Shown here one piece after another: positions 1-8,343 of a stretch of 64,000 nt of DNA (position 1 is the first letter of the stretch; every line of letters starts with the position of its first letter). The notes under the pieces were generated by a model. It did no database searches. It worked only from the letters and a program-made list of their open reading frames with translations, and was not told the DNA's origin. The DNA lies in NCBI RefSeq assembly GCF_004353915.1, contig NZ_SMRP01000001.1, positions 403,332 to 467,331 on the forward strand, read 5' to 3'. The position numbers were made by a program, and so were the translations under genes. This DNA comes from Paraburkholderia silviterrae (GTDB lineage Bacteria > Pseudomonadota > Gammaproteobacteria > Burkholderiales > Burkholderiaceae).

Positions 1-1396
1 CCGGATTGCCCTCGACTTCCTCGATCACGACTTCGGCTGCAGCAAGCGGGCGACGCGACTTCGTTTCCTCGCTCGAATGCGCGGGGTCGCCGTCCACGTA
101 TTGCAGAATCCAGTTCTGCAGCCAGCGCTGCATGTCGTCTTTCTCCTTGAAGCTGCCGATCTTGTCGCGCACGATGCACTTGAGGTAGTGCGCAAAGCGG
201 CTGCACGCGAACAGATACGGCAGGCGCGCCGCGAGATTCGCGTTCGCGGTCGCGTCGGGATCTTCGTATTCGGCGGGCTTGTGCAGCGACTGCGCGCCGA
301 TGAACGCCGCGAAGTCGGAGTTCTTCTTGTGCACGAGCGGCATGAAGCCGTTCTTCGCCAGCTCCGCCTCGCGCCGGTCGCTGATGGCGATCTCGGTTGG
401 GCACTTCATGTCCACGCCGCCGTCGTCGGTGGGGAACGAATGCACCGGCAGGTTCTCGACCGCGCCGCCCGACTCGATGCCGCGAATGCGCGAGCACCAG
501 CCGTATTGCTTGAACGAGCGGTTGATGTTGGTCGCCATGGCGTAGGCCGCGTTGGCCCACGTATACTTCTTGCTGTCAGCGCCCGCGGTGTCCTCCTCGA
601 AGGCGAATTCGTCCACCGGGTTGGTCTTCGCGCCATACGGCGCGCGCGCGAGGAAGCGCGGCATGGCAAGGCCGATGTAGCGCGAGTCTTCCGATTCGCG
701 CAGCGAGCGCCAGGCGGCATGCTCGGGCGTCTGGAAGATCTTCGTGAGGTCGCGCGGATTGGCGAGCTCCTGCCACGAATCCATCAGCATGACCGACGGA
801 TCCGCGGCCGCGATGAAGGGCGCGTGCGCGGCGGCAGCCACCTTGGCGATCTGCGTGAGCAGGTCGACGTCCGGGCCGCTGTTGTCGAAGTAATAGTCGG
901 CCACCAGCGCACCGTAGGGTTCGCCGCCGAACTGGCCGTACTCCTCTTCATAGAGCCGCTTGAAGATCGGGCTCTGATCCCATGCGGTGCCCTTGTATTT
1001 CTTGAGCGTCTTGTTCAGCTCGTTCTTCGAGATGTTCATCACGCGGATCTTGAGCGTCTCGTCGGTCTCGGTGTTGTTCACCAGATAGTGCAGCCCGCGC
1101 CACGCGCTCTCCACCTTCTGAAACGACTCGGAATGAATGATCAGGTTCACCTGGTCGGTGAGCTTCTGGTCGATCTGTGCGATCAGCGACTCGATGGTCG
1201 CGAGCACGTCGCCCGACACCACGTTGGTGTCGCGCAAGGCCTGCTCGGCCAGCGTGCGCACGGCCGTCTCGACGGCCTCCTTCGCTTTGTCGCTGCGCGG
1301 CTTGAATTCCTTTTCCAGCAGGCTAGCGAATTCGCTCGCTTCCAGTGTGGCACCGCCCTGCTGGGCTTCCTGCTGTTGAGTGCTGGGTTCGGCCAT
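1..1396 (-). CDS. tssC: TssC, large subunit of the T6SS contractile sheath (C-terminus outside window)
   Basis: TssC (VipB/EvpB family) pairs with TssB to build the contractile sheath of the type VI secretion system in the cytoplasm. About 465 codons are visible, against roughly 500 in full-length members, so only the last 30 or so residues are missing beyond base 1. The start is the ATG at 1396, giving an N-terminus MAEPSTQQQEAQQ. Typical family stretches follow, including an ESAWRGL segment, IRVMNISK, a DPSVM/DSWQ region and, near the cut, a CSRFAHYLKCIVRDK segment. It lies 48 bases downstream of tssB on the same strand, as in most T6SS clusters. Family assignment is very secure. Confidence 0.95.
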   Translation of the reverse strand, partial: MAEPSTQQQEAQQGGATLEASEFASLLEKEFKPRSDKAKEAVETAVRTLAEQALRDTNVVSGDVLATIESLIAQIDQKLTDQVNLIIHSESFQKVESAWRGLHYLVNNTETDETLKIRVMNISKNELNKTLKKYKGTAWDQSPIFKRLYEEEYGQFGGEPYGALVADYYFDNSGPDVDLLTQIAKVAAAAHAPFIAAADPSVMLMDSWQELANPRDLTKIFQTPEHAAWRSLRESEDSRYIGLAMPRFLARAPYGAKTNPVDEFAFEEDTAGADSKKYTWANAAYAMATNINRSFKQYGWCSRIRGIESGGAVENLPVHSFPTDDGGVDMKCPTEIAISDRREAELAKNGFMPLVHKKNSDFAAFIGAQSLHKPAEYEDPDATANANLAARLPYLFACSRFAHYLKCIVRDKIGSFKEKDDMQRWLQNWILQYVDGDPAHSSEETKSRRPLAAAEVVIEEVEGNP

Positions 1397-1444
1397 GTCA
1401 GACTCCCCCTCGATAGACGATTAACGGATAGACGAACGCGACGG

Positions 1445-1945
1445 TTATTCCTGCGGCTTGGGCGCCGAGGCCAGGGCCTGCAGCAATGCGGGATCACTCA
1501 AGAGCTTCTGAATCAGGTCTTCGGCGCCGGTCTTGCCGTCCATATAGGTCAACAGGTTCTGCAACTGACCGCGCGCCTCCAGCAGCTTCGCGAGCGAATC
1601 CACCTTGCGCGCGACGGCGGCCGGCGAAAAGTCGTCCATGCTCTCGAAGGTCATCTCCACCGCGAGATTGCCCTCGCCCGTGAGCATGTTGGGCACCTGC
1701 ACGGCCACGCGCGGCTTCATCGACTTCAGGCGCTCGTCGAAGTTGTCGACGTCGATCTCGAGGAACTTGCGGTCGGCGACCGCTGCGAGCGGCTCGGCGG
1801 GCTGACCGGACAGATCGGCCATCACGCCCATCACGAACGGCAGGTTGATCTTCTTCTCCGAGCCGTACACCTCTACGTCATATTCGATCTGCACGCGCGG
1901 CGCCCGGTTGCGCGCGATGAACTTCTGGCTGCTCTCTTTAGCCAC
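1445..1945 (-). CDS. tssB: TssB, small subunit of the T6SS contractile sheath
   Basis: TssB (VipA/ImpB family) forms the sheath heterodimer with TssC. The chosen start is the GTG at 1945, preceded at good spacing by a GAGGGG ribosome site. It gives a 166-residue protein beginning VAKESSQKF, the usual length, whereas an upstream ATG at 1981 would add 12 atypical residues. Family hallmarks are an N-terminal RVQIEYDVE strand, the NLPFVMGVMADLSG segment, and a FLEIDVDNFDERL motif before the helical C-terminus. It sits between tssA and tssC, all on the minus strand. Confidence 0.95.
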   Translation of the reverse strand: MAKESSQKFIARNRAPRVQIEYDVEVYGSEKKINLPFVMGVMADLSGQPAEPLAAVADRKFLEIDVDNFDERLKSMKPRVAVQVPNMLTGEGNLAVEMTFESMDDFSPAAVARKVDSLAKLLEARGQLQNLLTYMDGKTGAEDLIQKLLSDPALLQALASAPKPQE

Positions 1946-2048
1946 GGCCTTTCCCCTCGTCGATGCCGCGGCGGCGCGCACTCGGGCGCGACGTGTGGCG
2001 GCGTTGCTGAACCCTGCAAGGGCCTGTTCACGCTAATAACAGGCCCTG

Positions 2049-3113
2049 TCACTCCTCGTTCTGGACGCCGCCGATGTGGCGCGCCTGCGCGAGTCCATCG
2101 GGCGCGAGATCCTCCAGGATCTCCATGAAGCTCTTGTCGACGAGCCGCCGCGCCCGCTTGAGCAGCATCGGCACCGGGCTCCCCGGCTCATATGTTTCGT
2201 AATACTTGCAGATTCGGTCGATAGCGCGCTGCACGTCCTCGCGCGTCGTGATCTCGCCTGGCGGCCGGGCCGGCGCGGCGGCGCCAGGCGAGGCACCTGC
2301 CACCGCAGCCGTATCGGGCGCGGCGCCCTCAACCTCTGCAGCCGCTTCGGCCGCGGGTGCGGGCTGCGCCGCTTCATCGGCCACGCGCTCGCCAAGAAAT
2401 GCCGCCGCGTGGCGCAACAGCCGCGTGAGCGGATCGAGGTCGATCGCACGCGCGGCGCCAACGTGGGTCATGAGCACTGTCTCGATGCGCATCGCGGCCT
2501 CTACCGCTCGCTGCAAGGCAGCGAGCGACTCGCGCGCGCTCTCGCCCGCGTCGCCCACCGCGAGGTCGATCGAGCTGAGCGAAGGCGCGCTCACGCCTGC
2601 GGGCACGGCAATCTCGCCGCTCGCGTATTCGACGTCGCGCAAGGTGACTTCGCCGTGAGCCCGCGAGATGGCGAGTGGCGCTTCGCGCACCTCGGCCAGT
2701 GTAGTGGCGGCATCAACGAGGCTCGCGAGCGCGTTCACGCGCGCGGTGGGATCGTTGTCGTCGTCGGGATCGAGCTGCGGATACAGATGCGCCCAGCGCT
2801 GTTCGAGCATGGAGGCGATCAGGTCGAGCCCTTCGGCAAAGCCGCCGAAGCCCGCCCGATTGAGCAGCGCGCGCGCGAGATGCGCGCTCACGCGCAGATC
2901 GCGGCTCTTCTCTAATAGAGAAAGCGCGAGCGCCTGCGCCTCCTTCCAGTCGGGCGGCACCGCCTCCACCACGGTATTGCCGTACTGCACGTCGGGTTTG
3001 CCATGCACGACGCGCTCGAGCTCGAGAAACGCCGGGTCGTATTCGACGTCTTCCCCGCAAGGCAGCGCGGACGAAACCTCCGCGAGCAGCGCCCCGGCAT
3101 CTAGCATGGCCAT
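2049..3113 (-). CDS. tssA: TssA, T6SS baseplate/sheath assembly protein
   Basis: TssA-type proteins prime and guide assembly of the T6SS tail tube and sheath. The 354-residue product has an ImpA N-terminal domain at about residues 8-130 (CGEDVEYDPAF, then PPDWKEAQALAL and a LLEKSRDLRV helix). A helical middle follows, then an Ala/Pro-rich linker at about 255-290. The C-terminal segment holds the short TssA signature (RAIDRICKYYETYEPGSPVP). ATG codons lie at residues 1 and 3; either could be the start. It is the first gene of the tssA-tssB-tssC block and is preceded by a long AT-richer leader region. Confidence 0.92.
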   Translation of the reverse strand: MAMLDAGALLAEVSSALPCGEDVEYDPAFLELERVVHGKPDVQYGNTVVEAVPPDWKEAQALALSLLEKSRDLRVSAHLARALLNRAGFGGFAEGLDLIASMLEQRWAHLYPQLDPDDDNDPTARVNALASLVDAATTLAEVREAPLAISRAHGEVTLRDVEYASGEIAVPAGVSAPSLSSIDLAVGDAGESARESLAALQRAVEAAMRIETVLMTHVGAARAIDLDPLTRLLRHAAAFLGERVADEAAQPAPAAEAAAEVEGAAPDTAAVAGASPGAAAPARPPGEITTREDVQRAIDRICKYYETYEPGSPVPMLLKRARRLVDKSFMEILEDLAPDGLAQARHIGGVQNEE

Positions 3114-3902
3114 GGTCCAGTGGTCCGTGTGGAATCAGTTATGTTCTGGGTGTCGCCCAGGCAAGCGCATTAAGGCGGATAGCAGTTTTGTGGCGCCGAA
3201 CTAAGCCTGTTTCTGATATTGCTTGATCCAACCGACGCAAATTCGTAAGCAAGGGCGCTCGTGCAGCTTAACGAGTCGCTATCAGAATAGCACGACAAGT
3301 GCAAAATAAAAGTGCCCTGGGGTGCAAGCAACGTACCCGAATTTTCATAAATTCGCCACGCATTTAATTTACTGACGATTAAGTATTTGTTCCGTTATTC
3401 ATGCAAACGGCGCACCTGCGCGCTCAGCCTTGCCCTGCCTCGCTGAGCGCGCAATCCGCAGGCGCCGCCCCGCAGTGGAATCGCTCCCACTCGACACCGT
3501 TTAGCCCTTGTTTCTTAGTGGTTAACCATCATGCTGCGTGACTAGCAGAGTGAATCATCAGACGTGTTCGCGCCCGGCAATGTCGCCCGAAGTTCGCTAA
3601 CTTCGCCGACCGAACGATCGTTTTCCCGGGCGTGTCATGTTCGCTAACGCGCATGGCGATTTACCCACTTCTAGCCACGTCTATCAATAAATGCCACGTA
3701 AACCCTGGAACATGTCTTTTAGCATTTTTATTTACAAAAAGTAAGACGTTCTAAAACACATAATTGCCACTTTTTTCAAGCTTGTCAGACGCTCGACCAG
3801 CTAATAGACTCGACGTGAAAGCTGTGCGGCCAATCAAACGATCCATCCAGGACGCACGAGCGTCATGCGAAGCCAGCTCAACACGCGATGCGAGGGGAAA
3901 AC
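3114..3902. promoter_or_regulatory. Long divergent intergenic region between tssA and the sigma-like gene
   Basis: This 789-base stretch is clearly richer in A+T than its neighbours, especially 3290-3420 and 3660-3790. It separates the minus-strand tss genes from the plus-strand regulator/phosphatase pair, so it should carry both promoters. I looked for a sigma-54 -24/-12 element on both strands and found none with correct spacing. No open reading frame with recognisable content was found in it. The promoter role rests on position only. Confidence 0.4.
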
Positions 3903-4769
3903 GTGTCGAACATCGAAAGCGCAGCGCTCGTAGAAGGCCCGGAGAGTCCATGCACGCTGCCCGATCTCTGGCAACGGCGCACTGCCCTGAACCGCGCCGA
4001 AATGGCTTCGCTTTACACCATCGTGCGGCGCGCGCTCACGGGCTATCACCCGTTCGAGCTCCAGGCGCTGGCCGAAGACAAGGAAGAGCTCATCTCGCAG
4101 TTCCTCTTCTCCAAAGTCTTTCGCCTCGAAACACCGGCCGCCGAATTAATGAGTTTTCCCGCGCATAGCGCCCCCTCGAATAGCCACGCGGTGTGCAGCT
4201 ATTTCCGCCGCTACCTGATCGACTGCCTGCGCAGCGCGAGCCATCGGCGCAACGTCTCGATCGACGAGAGCGACGTGCTCGCGGAGCTCGACCAGCACTG
4301 CGCGACGCACCCCGACCCGGTGGGCGCCGCGCTGTTCCAGCACGGGCTCGATGAAGACAGCGTGCGCGCGTCCGCCACGCGCTTCATCGCCGGCCTCGAC
4401 GAAGCCGCACGGCTGCTGCTCGCCGGCACGCTCGGCTGGCTTTCCGCCGAGAAAGGCGGGCTCGCGCAAATCGCCGCGCGCTATGGCATTGCCTCCTATC
4501 ACCATCGCGCGCGCAAGCTGGGCGTCACCGTGCGCCGTGGCGCGATGCCCGCCGACTTCGCCCGCACCGGCATCGGCCACTGGATCGAAGAAACGCTCGG
4601 CATCGAAATCGCCGTGGAGAACCGTATCGCGCTGCTCGCCGTGCTCGGCATCCTCGCCGAGCAATCCCAGCTGGCGCATGGGGCGGCTCGTGTGCAGCAT
4701 GAGCGCGGCTCACGCGTCGCGAGCGCGCTACAGTGCACGCACGACAGCGGCCACGAGATTCACGAGTGA
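3903..4769 (+). CDS. Sigma-70-like / helix-turn-helix protein next to T6SS genes
   Basis: The 288-residue product resembles a small sigma-factor-type regulator. A helical N-terminal part contains a segment similar to sigma region 2 (YFRRYLIDCLRSASHRRNVS), and a C-terminal part has an IAARYGIASYHHRARKLGV segment that could be a recognition helix. I do not recognise a named family with certainty. The GTG at 3903 is chosen over the ATG at 3888 because an AGGGG ribosome site lies five bases before the GTG. It is followed after 34 bases by the PP2C gene, so the two are probably co-transcribed. The location suggests regulation of the adjacent T6SS, which is inference. Confidence 0.5.
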   Translation: MSNIESAALVEGPESPCTLPDLWQRRTALNRAEMASLYTIVRRALTGYHPFELQALAEDKEELISQFLFSKVFRLETPAAELMSFPAHSAPSNSHAVCSYFRRYLIDCLRSASHRRNVSIDESDVLAELDQHCATHPDPVGAALFQHGLDEDSVRASATRFIAGLDEAARLLLAGTLGWLSAEKGGLAQIAARYGIASYHHRARKLGVTVRRGAMPADFARTGIGHWIEETLGIEIAVENRIALLAVLGILAEQSQLAHGAARVQHERGSRVASALQCTHDSGHEIHE

Positions 4770-4803
4770 GCACGGGGAAGCCCGCAACAGGACAGGAGCG
4801 CGC

Positions 4804-5691
4804 GTGCAACTGGCCTTCGCAAGCCTGACCGATCAGGGCGGGCGGCAGCGCAACGAGGACTCGCTCGGCGACTGGTCGAGCGAGCGGCTCTTCTACTGCG
4901 TGGTCGCCGACGGCGCGGGCGGTCACGGCGGCGGCGACACGGCCTCGGCCATCGTGGTCGACACCGTGCTCGCCGATCTGCGCTATCTCACGCTGGCCGA
5001 ACTGCCGCCCACGGGCGAGCGCCTCGCCAGTGCGCTCGCCCATGCGAACGACAACATCGTCGAGGAGCAGTCGCACGGCGGCCCCGCGTTGCGGGACATG
5101 CGCTCGACCGCGACGCTGCTGGCCATCGACCGCGAGCGGCGCACCGCCGCCTGGGCGCATTGTGGCGACACGCGGCTCTATTGCTTCCGCGCGGGCAAGA
5201 TCGTTGTGCAAACGCGCGACCACAGCATGGTGCAGGACATGGTGGACGCGCGGCTCATCACCGCCGAAGCGGCGCGCCATCATCCGCGCCGCAACGTGCT
5301 GTTCTCGGCGCTCGGCACGCTCGAAGGACTGAGCATCGCGGCGCAGCCCGGCACGTTCGGGCTATGCGGGCGCGACGCGTTCCTGATCTGCACCGACGGC
5401 TTCTGGGAATACGTCGAGGAAGCCACCATGCTCGCGGCGCTCGCGCAGTCCGGGAGCCCGCGTGCGTGGCTGGAGGCGCTGGCCGCGCATGTCCGCGCTC
5501 ACGCGAGAGCCGGCAACGACAACTTCAGTGCGAGCGCGGTTTGGGTGGGCGACGATGAGGATGGCAAGGCGGCGCGGGACGTGCCGGCCGCACAAGCCAC
5601 GAACAGGCAGGAAATAAGGACTGCGGACGATGAAGCGACCGTCATGCGCCCTGTGAGGGGCGCCGATAATAAACCATCGAATAGAAGCTGA
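4804..5691 (+). CDS. PP2C-type Ser/Thr protein phosphatase, T6SS-associated (PppA-like)
   Basis: This is a metal-dependent protein phosphatase of the bacterial PP2C/Stp1 type. In T6SS clusters, PppA of this family reverses phosphorylation by the PpkA kinase. Motifs in order are DQGGRQRNEDS, VADGAGGHGGGD, DMRSTATLLA, AHCGDTRLY, RDHSMVQDMVD, LICTDGFWEYV and GNDNFSASAV, giving the full set of acidic metal ligands. The domain fills about residues 1-245; the last 50 residues are a polar tail. The GTG at 4804 is chosen because an AGGAG ribosome site precedes it; the open frame upstream is only a shadow of the preceding gene. No PpkA-type kinase lies beside it in the window. Confidence 0.85.
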   Translation: MQLAFASLTDQGGRQRNEDSLGDWSSERLFYCVVADGAGGHGGGDTASAIVVDTVLADLRYLTLAELPPTGERLASALAHANDNIVEEQSHGGPALRDMRSTATLLAIDRERRTAAWAHCGDTRLYCFRAGKIVVQTRDHSMVQDMVDARLITAEAARHHPRRNVLFSALGTLEGLSIAAQPGTFGLCGRDAFLICTDGFWEYVEEATMLAALAQSGSPRAWLEALAAHVRAHARAGNDNFSASAVWVGDDEDGKAARDVPAAQATNRQEIRTADDEATVMRPVRGADNKPSNRS

Positions 5692-5715
5692 TCACCCCTT
5701 GGGTAACGAGCGACC

Positions 5716-5736
5716 TGCCGTGCTCAGCGCACGGCA
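5716..5736. terminator. Hairpin between convergent genes (terminator without U-tract)
   Basis: TGCCGTGC and GCACGGCA form a perfect 8-bp stem around a 5-base loop, with outer GAGCG/CGCTC arms able to extend it after a bulge. It lies between the phosphatase end (5691) and the SDR end (5758), which converge. There is no T-run on either side, so it is only a possible bidirectional terminator. Confidence 0.4.
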
Positions 5737-5757
5737 CGCTCGAAGATCGGCTAACGC

Positions 5758-6534
5758 TCAGAAGGGCGCGCCGGGCAAGCCGGGATAATACGCACCGGCG
5801 GTCATGCCGCCATCCACCGCAAGCTCTGCGCCATTGCAGTACGAGGCTTCGTCGCTGGCGAGGAAAAGCGTTGCGCGCGCAACTTCTTCCGGCAGCCCGA
5901 CACGCTGCAGCGGCACGTTCGCGTAATGCTTGTTGATCTCGTCGAGCGGCGCGCCCGTCGGATTCGACATGACCGTGTTCACGCCGCCCGGATGGACCGA
6001 ATTGACGCGCACGCCCTGATGACCGAGTTCGAGCGCAGCAACCTTGGTGAGCCCTCGCACGCCCCATTTGCTCGCCACATAGGGGGCGAGCGCGTTGACG
6101 CCGCGCAGCCCGTCCACCGACGAGATGTTCACGATCGAGCCGGAACCTTGCGCCTTCATCAGCGGCGCGATCGTGCGGATGCCGGTGAACGTGCCCACCA
6201 GGTTGATCGACAGGACACGCTCGAAGTCCTGCTTCGTCAACTCCGTCACGCCGCCGAACATCAAGATGGCGGCGTTGTTCACCAGCACGTCGATCCGGCC
6301 GAACACCTCGGTCGTGAATGCCGCCACGTGCGCCCAATCTGCTTCGTCCGTCACGTCGAGGCGCACGAAGCGCGCGGCGTCACCCAGCTCGCGGGCCAGC
6401 GCCTGGCCCTCCGCTTCGAGCACGTCGGCGATCACGACGCGCGCGCCCTCTTCGACGAACAGACGGCAGGTCGCCGCGCCCATGCCGCGAGCGCCCCCCG
6501 TCACGATTGCGGTTTTTCCAGCCAGTCGAGCCAT
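5758..6534 (-). CDS. Short-chain dehydrogenase/reductase (classical SDR)
   Basis: This is a 258-residue NAD(P)-dependent oxidoreductase of the classical SDR family. It has the cofactor-binding TGGARGMG turn at residues 12-19, an Asp at 37 that favours NAD(H), the NNAA motif at 86-89, Asn111, and the catalytic Ser139-Tyr152-Lys156 set. The C-terminus ends in a typical ELAVDGGMTAG loop. It resembles hydroxysteroid or cyclohexanol dehydrogenases in overall pattern, but the substrate cannot be read from sequence. It follows the second SDR by 80 bases on the same strand, so the two probably share a transcript. Confidence 0.85.
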   Translation of the reverse strand: MARLAGKTAIVTGGARGMGAATCRLFVEEGARVVIADVLEAEGQALARELGDAARFVRLDVTDEADWAHVAAFTTEVFGRIDVLVNNAAILMFGGVTELTKQDFERVLSINLVGTFTGIRTIAPLMKAQGSGSIVNISSVDGLRGVNALAPYVASKWGVRGLTKVAALELGHQGVRVNSVHPGGVNTVMSNPTGAPLDEINKHYANVPLQRVGLPEEVARATLFLASDEASYCNGAELAVDGGMTAGAYYPGLPGAPF

Positions 6535-6614
6535 GTTTCGCTATCCTCTTCAATTGCATGGCGCGTTGCGCCACCTGTCGTTTTCCCAAGCGCGCCCACA
6601 ACGGGCGCACGCCT

Positions 6615-7370
6615 TCAACCCCAATAAGCCTGGCCGCCGTCGAGCGGCAGCGTCGCACCGGTCAGATAGCCGGCATCCGCGCTCGCCAGCCACACGATCG
6701 CGCGGCCGATGTCGCGCTCGCAGTCGCCCACTCGCCCAAGCGGAATCGTCTTGAAGAATGCGGCGGCCTCCTGCGGATGCTCGTCCACCCAGCCTTGCAG
6801 GCCCGGCGACAACGCATGCGGCGCGACCGCATTCACACGGATCCCCTCCGAACCCCATTCGCACGCGGCCGCGCGCGTCAGTGACCGGATCGCCTCCTTG
6901 GTCGCCGCATAAGCGCCATAGCCCGAGGCGTCCCAGCGCACCGCCGCGGACGACGCGAAATTCACGATCACGCCGTCGCCTTTCAAATGCGGATGGCACG
7001 CGCGCATCATGCGCAAGGTCGCAAGCGGCCCCGAGTCGAAGCCCGCCACGAAGGCTTCGTCGGTCACGTCGAGCAGCCGGCCGAGCGGCACGACCTGCGC
7101 ATTGTTGACGAGAATCTGCACGCCGCCGAAGCGTGCCACTACCGCCTCCACGCAGTGTGTGATCTGTGCGCCGTCCATTACGTCGCACAGGAACGGTTCG
7201 GCCACGCCGCCGCGCTGGCGTATCGTTTCGCAAGTGGCGAGCAACTTGTCCAGCGTGCGGCCGACTACGGCGACCGCTGCGCCCTCGGCGGCGAGGGCCA
7301 ATGCCACGCCTTGACCCACGCCCTGGCCCGCGCCGGTGACCAGTGCGACCTTATTGCTTAGCAGTGCCAT
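6615..7370 (-). CDS. Short-chain dehydrogenase/reductase, second of a tandem pair
   Basis: This is a 251-residue SDR starting MALLSNKVALVTG; the upstream open frame (to 7502) has no homologous content. The cofactor turn TGAGQGVG is at 12-19, NNAQ at 89-92, and Ser140/141, Tyr154 and Lys158 form the active site. One oddity is that the usual structural and catalytic Asn of helix 4 appears as a FDSG sequence around residue 112, so proton relay may differ from standard SDRs. The ribosome site is weak. Substrate is unknown; pairing with the next SDR suggests two steps on one carbonyl or alcohol compound. Confidence 0.82.
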   Translation of the reverse strand: MALLSNKVALVTGAGQGVGQGVALALAAEGAAVAVVGRTLDKLLATCETIRQRGGVAEPFLCDVMDGAQITHCVEAVVARFGGVQILVNNAQVVPLGRLLDVTDEAFVAGFDSGPLATLRMMRACHPHLKGDGVIVNFASSAAVRWDASGYGAYAATKEAIRSLTRAAACEWGSEGIRVNAVAPHALSPGLQGWVDEHPQEAAAFFKTIPLGRVGDCERDIGRAIVWLASADAGYLTGATLPLDGGQAYWG

Positions 7371-7609
7371 AGATAGTCTGTATTCGGTGATTTGCCGGTG
7401 CGAAGATGTGCCGGTGCGACGCCTCGCTGGTGCGATTACGTCGGATGCACACCACGCCGGATTACTGACCACTACGGTACAGGCGCGTTCGCGCCGGTCC
7501 ATCGTCCACTTGGACGATGCGCCGGATTCGCGCTGTGCTCAGCTGGGCGGTGGAAGTTACGCTTGCGATGACCGTGGCAATGGATCACGCCGCGGGGCGT
7601 CGTGGCAGT

Positions 7610-8278
7610 TCAAGTGCGAGCGGCGTGATGACGGCCGCCTTCGTCATATGGCCAGGCACTTTTCCCAAGAAGCGAGTCATAAACCTGCTTGAGTTCCGCA
7701 CCATTGCATACATATTCCGGATTGCCAATATTGAACACCATAAAGCGATCGATCAGATGCCCCAGCTCCGTTTTCATCTGTACGCCGGGATTCTTTGGCG
7801 AAAGATAATCGTCTTGTGCACCATGCTGAAACTCCGCCTGCAATCGCCATTGCACCTTGTCCAGCAAAGACTGCGCTTCCGGCGTCAGGATCTTCGGAAG
7901 GCGTTGATCGGGCGCGCTGAAGAATACTTTTTCATAGTCCCGGCCACCCAGAAAGCGCCAAACGCACATCAGATCGTAATCGGAGACATACTGGGCGCCG
8001 GTTGCAGTCGTGACAATCCCGGTCGACGGATCCGATTTGTCCTTTATATGAAGTGGCTTGGGCTCAGCTTTGCCTTGAAAATATCGCGCCGGCCTCTTTG
8101 GACAACGGATAACCAGCAAGAGGGCCTCTTCGCGGGTGAAGTCGCACAACACATCAACATCGCAGGGCGCCATTCCCGACAGCCGCGAATAGTGAATGTC
8201 AGTGTCGCTGACTTCATCTCGCTGCCAGGCGTCATGTTCGAATTGCGCTTTTAGCCGGCTATCCAGTTTCAGAACCAT
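7610..8278 (-). CDS. Compact ExoY/CyaA/edema-factor-like nucleotidyl cyclase domain protein
   Basis: The 222-residue protein resembles the catalytic core of toxin nucleotidyl cyclases (ExoY, CyaA, anthrax edema factor). An IRCP segment (Arg58) matches the GIRPV strand. KPLHIKDKS at 74-82 matches the two-lysine TKGFSVKGKSS motif. SDYDL at 99-103 matches the metal-binding ADYDLF motif (Asp100, Asp102). ILTPEAQSLLD, then FQHG (His152) and NPG (163-165), match the ExoY stretch ending in FHH...NPG. Only about 19 residues separate the lysine and DYD motifs, against more than 100 in ExoY, so this is a minimal or degenerate form. No signal peptide is visible. Base composition is clearly less GC-rich than neighbours, suggesting transfer. 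It starts 65 bases downstream of the adhesin gene. Activity is unproven; the motif alignment was done by eye from memory. Confidence 0.62.
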   Translation of the reverse strand: MVLKLDSRLKAQFEHDAWQRDEVSDTDIHYSRLSGMAPCDVDVLCDFTREEALLLVIRCPKRPARYFQGKAEPKPLHIKDKSDPSTGIVTTATGAQYVSDYDLMCVWRFLGGRDYEKVFFSAPDQRLPKILTPEAQSLLDKVQWRLQAEFQHGAQDDYLSPKNPGVQMKTELGHLIDRFMVFNIGNPEYVCNGAELKQVYDSLLGKSAWPYDEGGRHHAART

Positions 8279-8343
8279 GATCGTTCCCGGTGCTGTGAAC
8301 GCCTCTCAGGTTCAGACATCACACATCATCCTGAGATGACGCC

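Noticed and set aside
77..2128. Long plus-strand open frame (683 codons) opposite the tss genes
   Set aside because: It is the antisense shadow of tssC and tssB in GC-rich DNA; the protein has no recognisable domain and is Arg/Val/Leu-biased.
3114..3902. Possible sigma-54 promoter in the T6SS gap
   Set aside because: GG...GC candidates on both strands have 12 or 13 bases between the dinucleotides rather than 10.
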